This document shows, one piece after another, positions 7,501-7,515 of a DNA stretch of 7,515 nucleotides. The notes under the pieces were generated by a model. That model made no database searches and was not told the DNA's origin. It worked only from the letters and a program-made list of their open reading frames with translations. Numbering within the stretch: the first letter of the stretch is position 1; each line of letters starts with the position of its first letter. Origin of the DNA: Desulfobacterales bacterium (GTDB taxonomy: Bacteria > Desulfobacterota > Desulfobacteria > Desulfobacterales > UBA5852); the NCBI GenBank assembly GCA_030066455.1, contig JASJBQ010000240.1, positions 1 through 7,515 of the forward strand. Direction: 5' to 3'. The position numbers were made by a program, and so were the translations under genes.

Positions 7501-7515
7501 TGGTGCCCAACAACG
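4515..7515 (+). CDS. Exported WD40-repeat caspase-like (peptidase C14) protein, partial at the right edge
   Basis: An uninterrupted frame of 1000 codons, open at the window end. The in-frame stop at 4488-4490 limits the start to ATG 4515 or ATG 4524; AAGGG (4508-4512) sits 2 or 11 bases before them, so the choice is uncertain. Residues 10-27 are hydrophobic (W-F-T-Y-L-F-T-F-A-L-L) and look like a signal peptide or anchor. C25 is not in a good lipobox. Residues 50-685 hold about 15 WD40 units, with typical S-P-D-G and L-W-D motifs. A linker follows (GEWITTTPDGYY, 690-701, then N-S-P-E-G), then a probable beta-sandwich at about 757-845. From about 854 comes a caspase-like fold: LHVVAIGVSDY, the His motif LAGHG (His937) and the Cys motif LDACHSG (Cys986). 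The dyad is intact, so it is predicted to be an active cysteine endopeptidase. WD40 propellers usually bind partners and may control the protease. Substrate and trigger are unknown. Confidence 0.95.
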   Translation, partial: MIPMHFLPRPWFTYLFTFALLCFSCVARDNALQVSDLPTDTQLSPVVQIGHFSAVTSVAFSPDGQYAVSGSADHTVKLWNVFSGKEIRAFHGHTDVVSAVTFIPGGQYVLTGGWDGTLRLWDVTTGEPVYSIQAHDEKILTVDVSPNGWHALSGSADHSIAVWQLRTGSKRKVLRGYRTTPERYAKDEASRITATGFADRDHGALAVHYRTKRRLSSQRHSRNIDGHIEPVSSAVFARNNRLILSGGMDSTIRLWDINEGHKRNVYTDPLTSILSVSLSPDRKFILCGASDHSARLLEMKTGRLMLILAGHDGPVSATAFSPDGKLMLTGGGSVLLLRDIQQNKAVHSFSGHASPVNTISFSPDGKHILSGHADGQILLWETATGLRVNTLKGSASAVNSMALLHAGRYLLTGNQDGSLKLWDTTTGRQERVYRGQRSPVRAVAASPDGRLAVSGNQAGRIALWDIYDGNRLAFYDVGQDPLTAVALSPDTGYVLAGTQKGTVMALERSSGKQLWRTGGDYPINRLVISPDGASFLCATEGKPFTLRDMNTGRTVRRFAGHLYGVKTLFFIDGGRSVVSGGGDQTLKLWNPQTGRLQQTFKGHTAAVTVGACSQDGRLLLSGGADQKLIVWDRVSGKPVKILAGHLDRLSGACFSPDGQYLYSASRDATLRKWHLASGVELGRMHGAIGGEWITTTPDGYYANSPEGNHLVHWVMHGRLETYSYEQFESVFNKPEIVKARFQGRTENGKPAAKLSRPPVLTLPGHRSIVRTTAARFPLEIDLADHRIRNLRIFVNGKPEIDIIRSKDQSRQVIDIPLFPGANRITAIAYDGRGFSSTPQYLDVLCEQDELRKPDLHVVAIGVSDYPGLPEAWQLEFAHTDARALAATAHQFENKSYNQVYTTLLINRHATVARISAALEACTRVSRNDLVIIFLAGHGIRDDAGNFHFLTSDGTLHNPAQNSLNWSFMQDRLANIRGRVIVFLDACHSGALVTETVVPNN
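4662..6569 (+). repeat. WD40 repeat array, about 15 units of roughly 42 residues
   Basis: Units begin at residues 50, 92, 134, 176, 226, 268, 310, 351, 393, 435, 477, 518, 560, 602 and 644 of the protein starting at 4515. Most open with G-H or a variant and close with L-W-D or L-W-N, followed by a T-G turn. Unit 4 (176-225) is degenerate: it lacks the W-D ending and is rich in Arg/Lys. Units 6, 7, 11 and 12 have lost the W of the W-D pair. Fourteen regular units would make two seven-bladed propellers; the odd fifteenth is the divergent one. DNA identity between units looks low, so the array does not look recently amplified. Confidence 0.9.

Overview
The window is GC-rich bacterial DNA with two divergent transcription units separated by an intergenic region of about 534 bases (3981-4514). 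The gene families (a DUF6599-type protein, a Tat-exported DUF362 protein and a membrane polyferredoxin) suggest an anaerobic or sulfate-reducing member of the Desulfobacterota, such as a Desulfosarcina-like organism. That assignment is inference from gene content; there is no rRNA or other marker in the window.

Left part, minus strand (3980 down to 1): a tightly packed operon of four genes. In transcription order these are a membrane-anchored DUF6599-family protein (2982-3980), a Tat-signal DUF362 protein (2021-2995), a NapH/NapG-like membrane polyferredoxin with six cysteine clusters (72-2024), and the first 25 codons of another Tat-exported protein (1-75). Adjacent genes overlap by 14, 4 and 4 bases, which points to translational coupling. 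All four look membrane-bound or exported, so the operon probably encodes an extracytoplasmic redox module. Its substrate is unknown, and the likely catalytic subunit is cut off at the left edge.

Middle (3981-4514): no convincing gene. This stretch looks less GC-rich than the coding regions and is rich in short inverted and direct repeats: a 9-bp hairpin, a 15-bp imperfect inverted pair about 120 bp apart, a 14-bp perfect palindrome, and a 12-bp tandem motif that resembles REP-type sequence. It must carry the promoters of both units, but I could not place one with confidence.

Right part, plus strand (4515 to beyond 7515): one very long gene, open at the right edge with 1000 codons visible. 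It encodes an apparently exported protein with about 15 WD40 repeats, a short conserved linker module, a probable Ig-like segment and a C-terminal caspase-like (peptidase C14) domain. The catalytic dyad is intact (His937 and Cys986). The rest of the peptidase domain lies outside the window. It is the largest gene present and has no evident functional link to the divergent redox operon.
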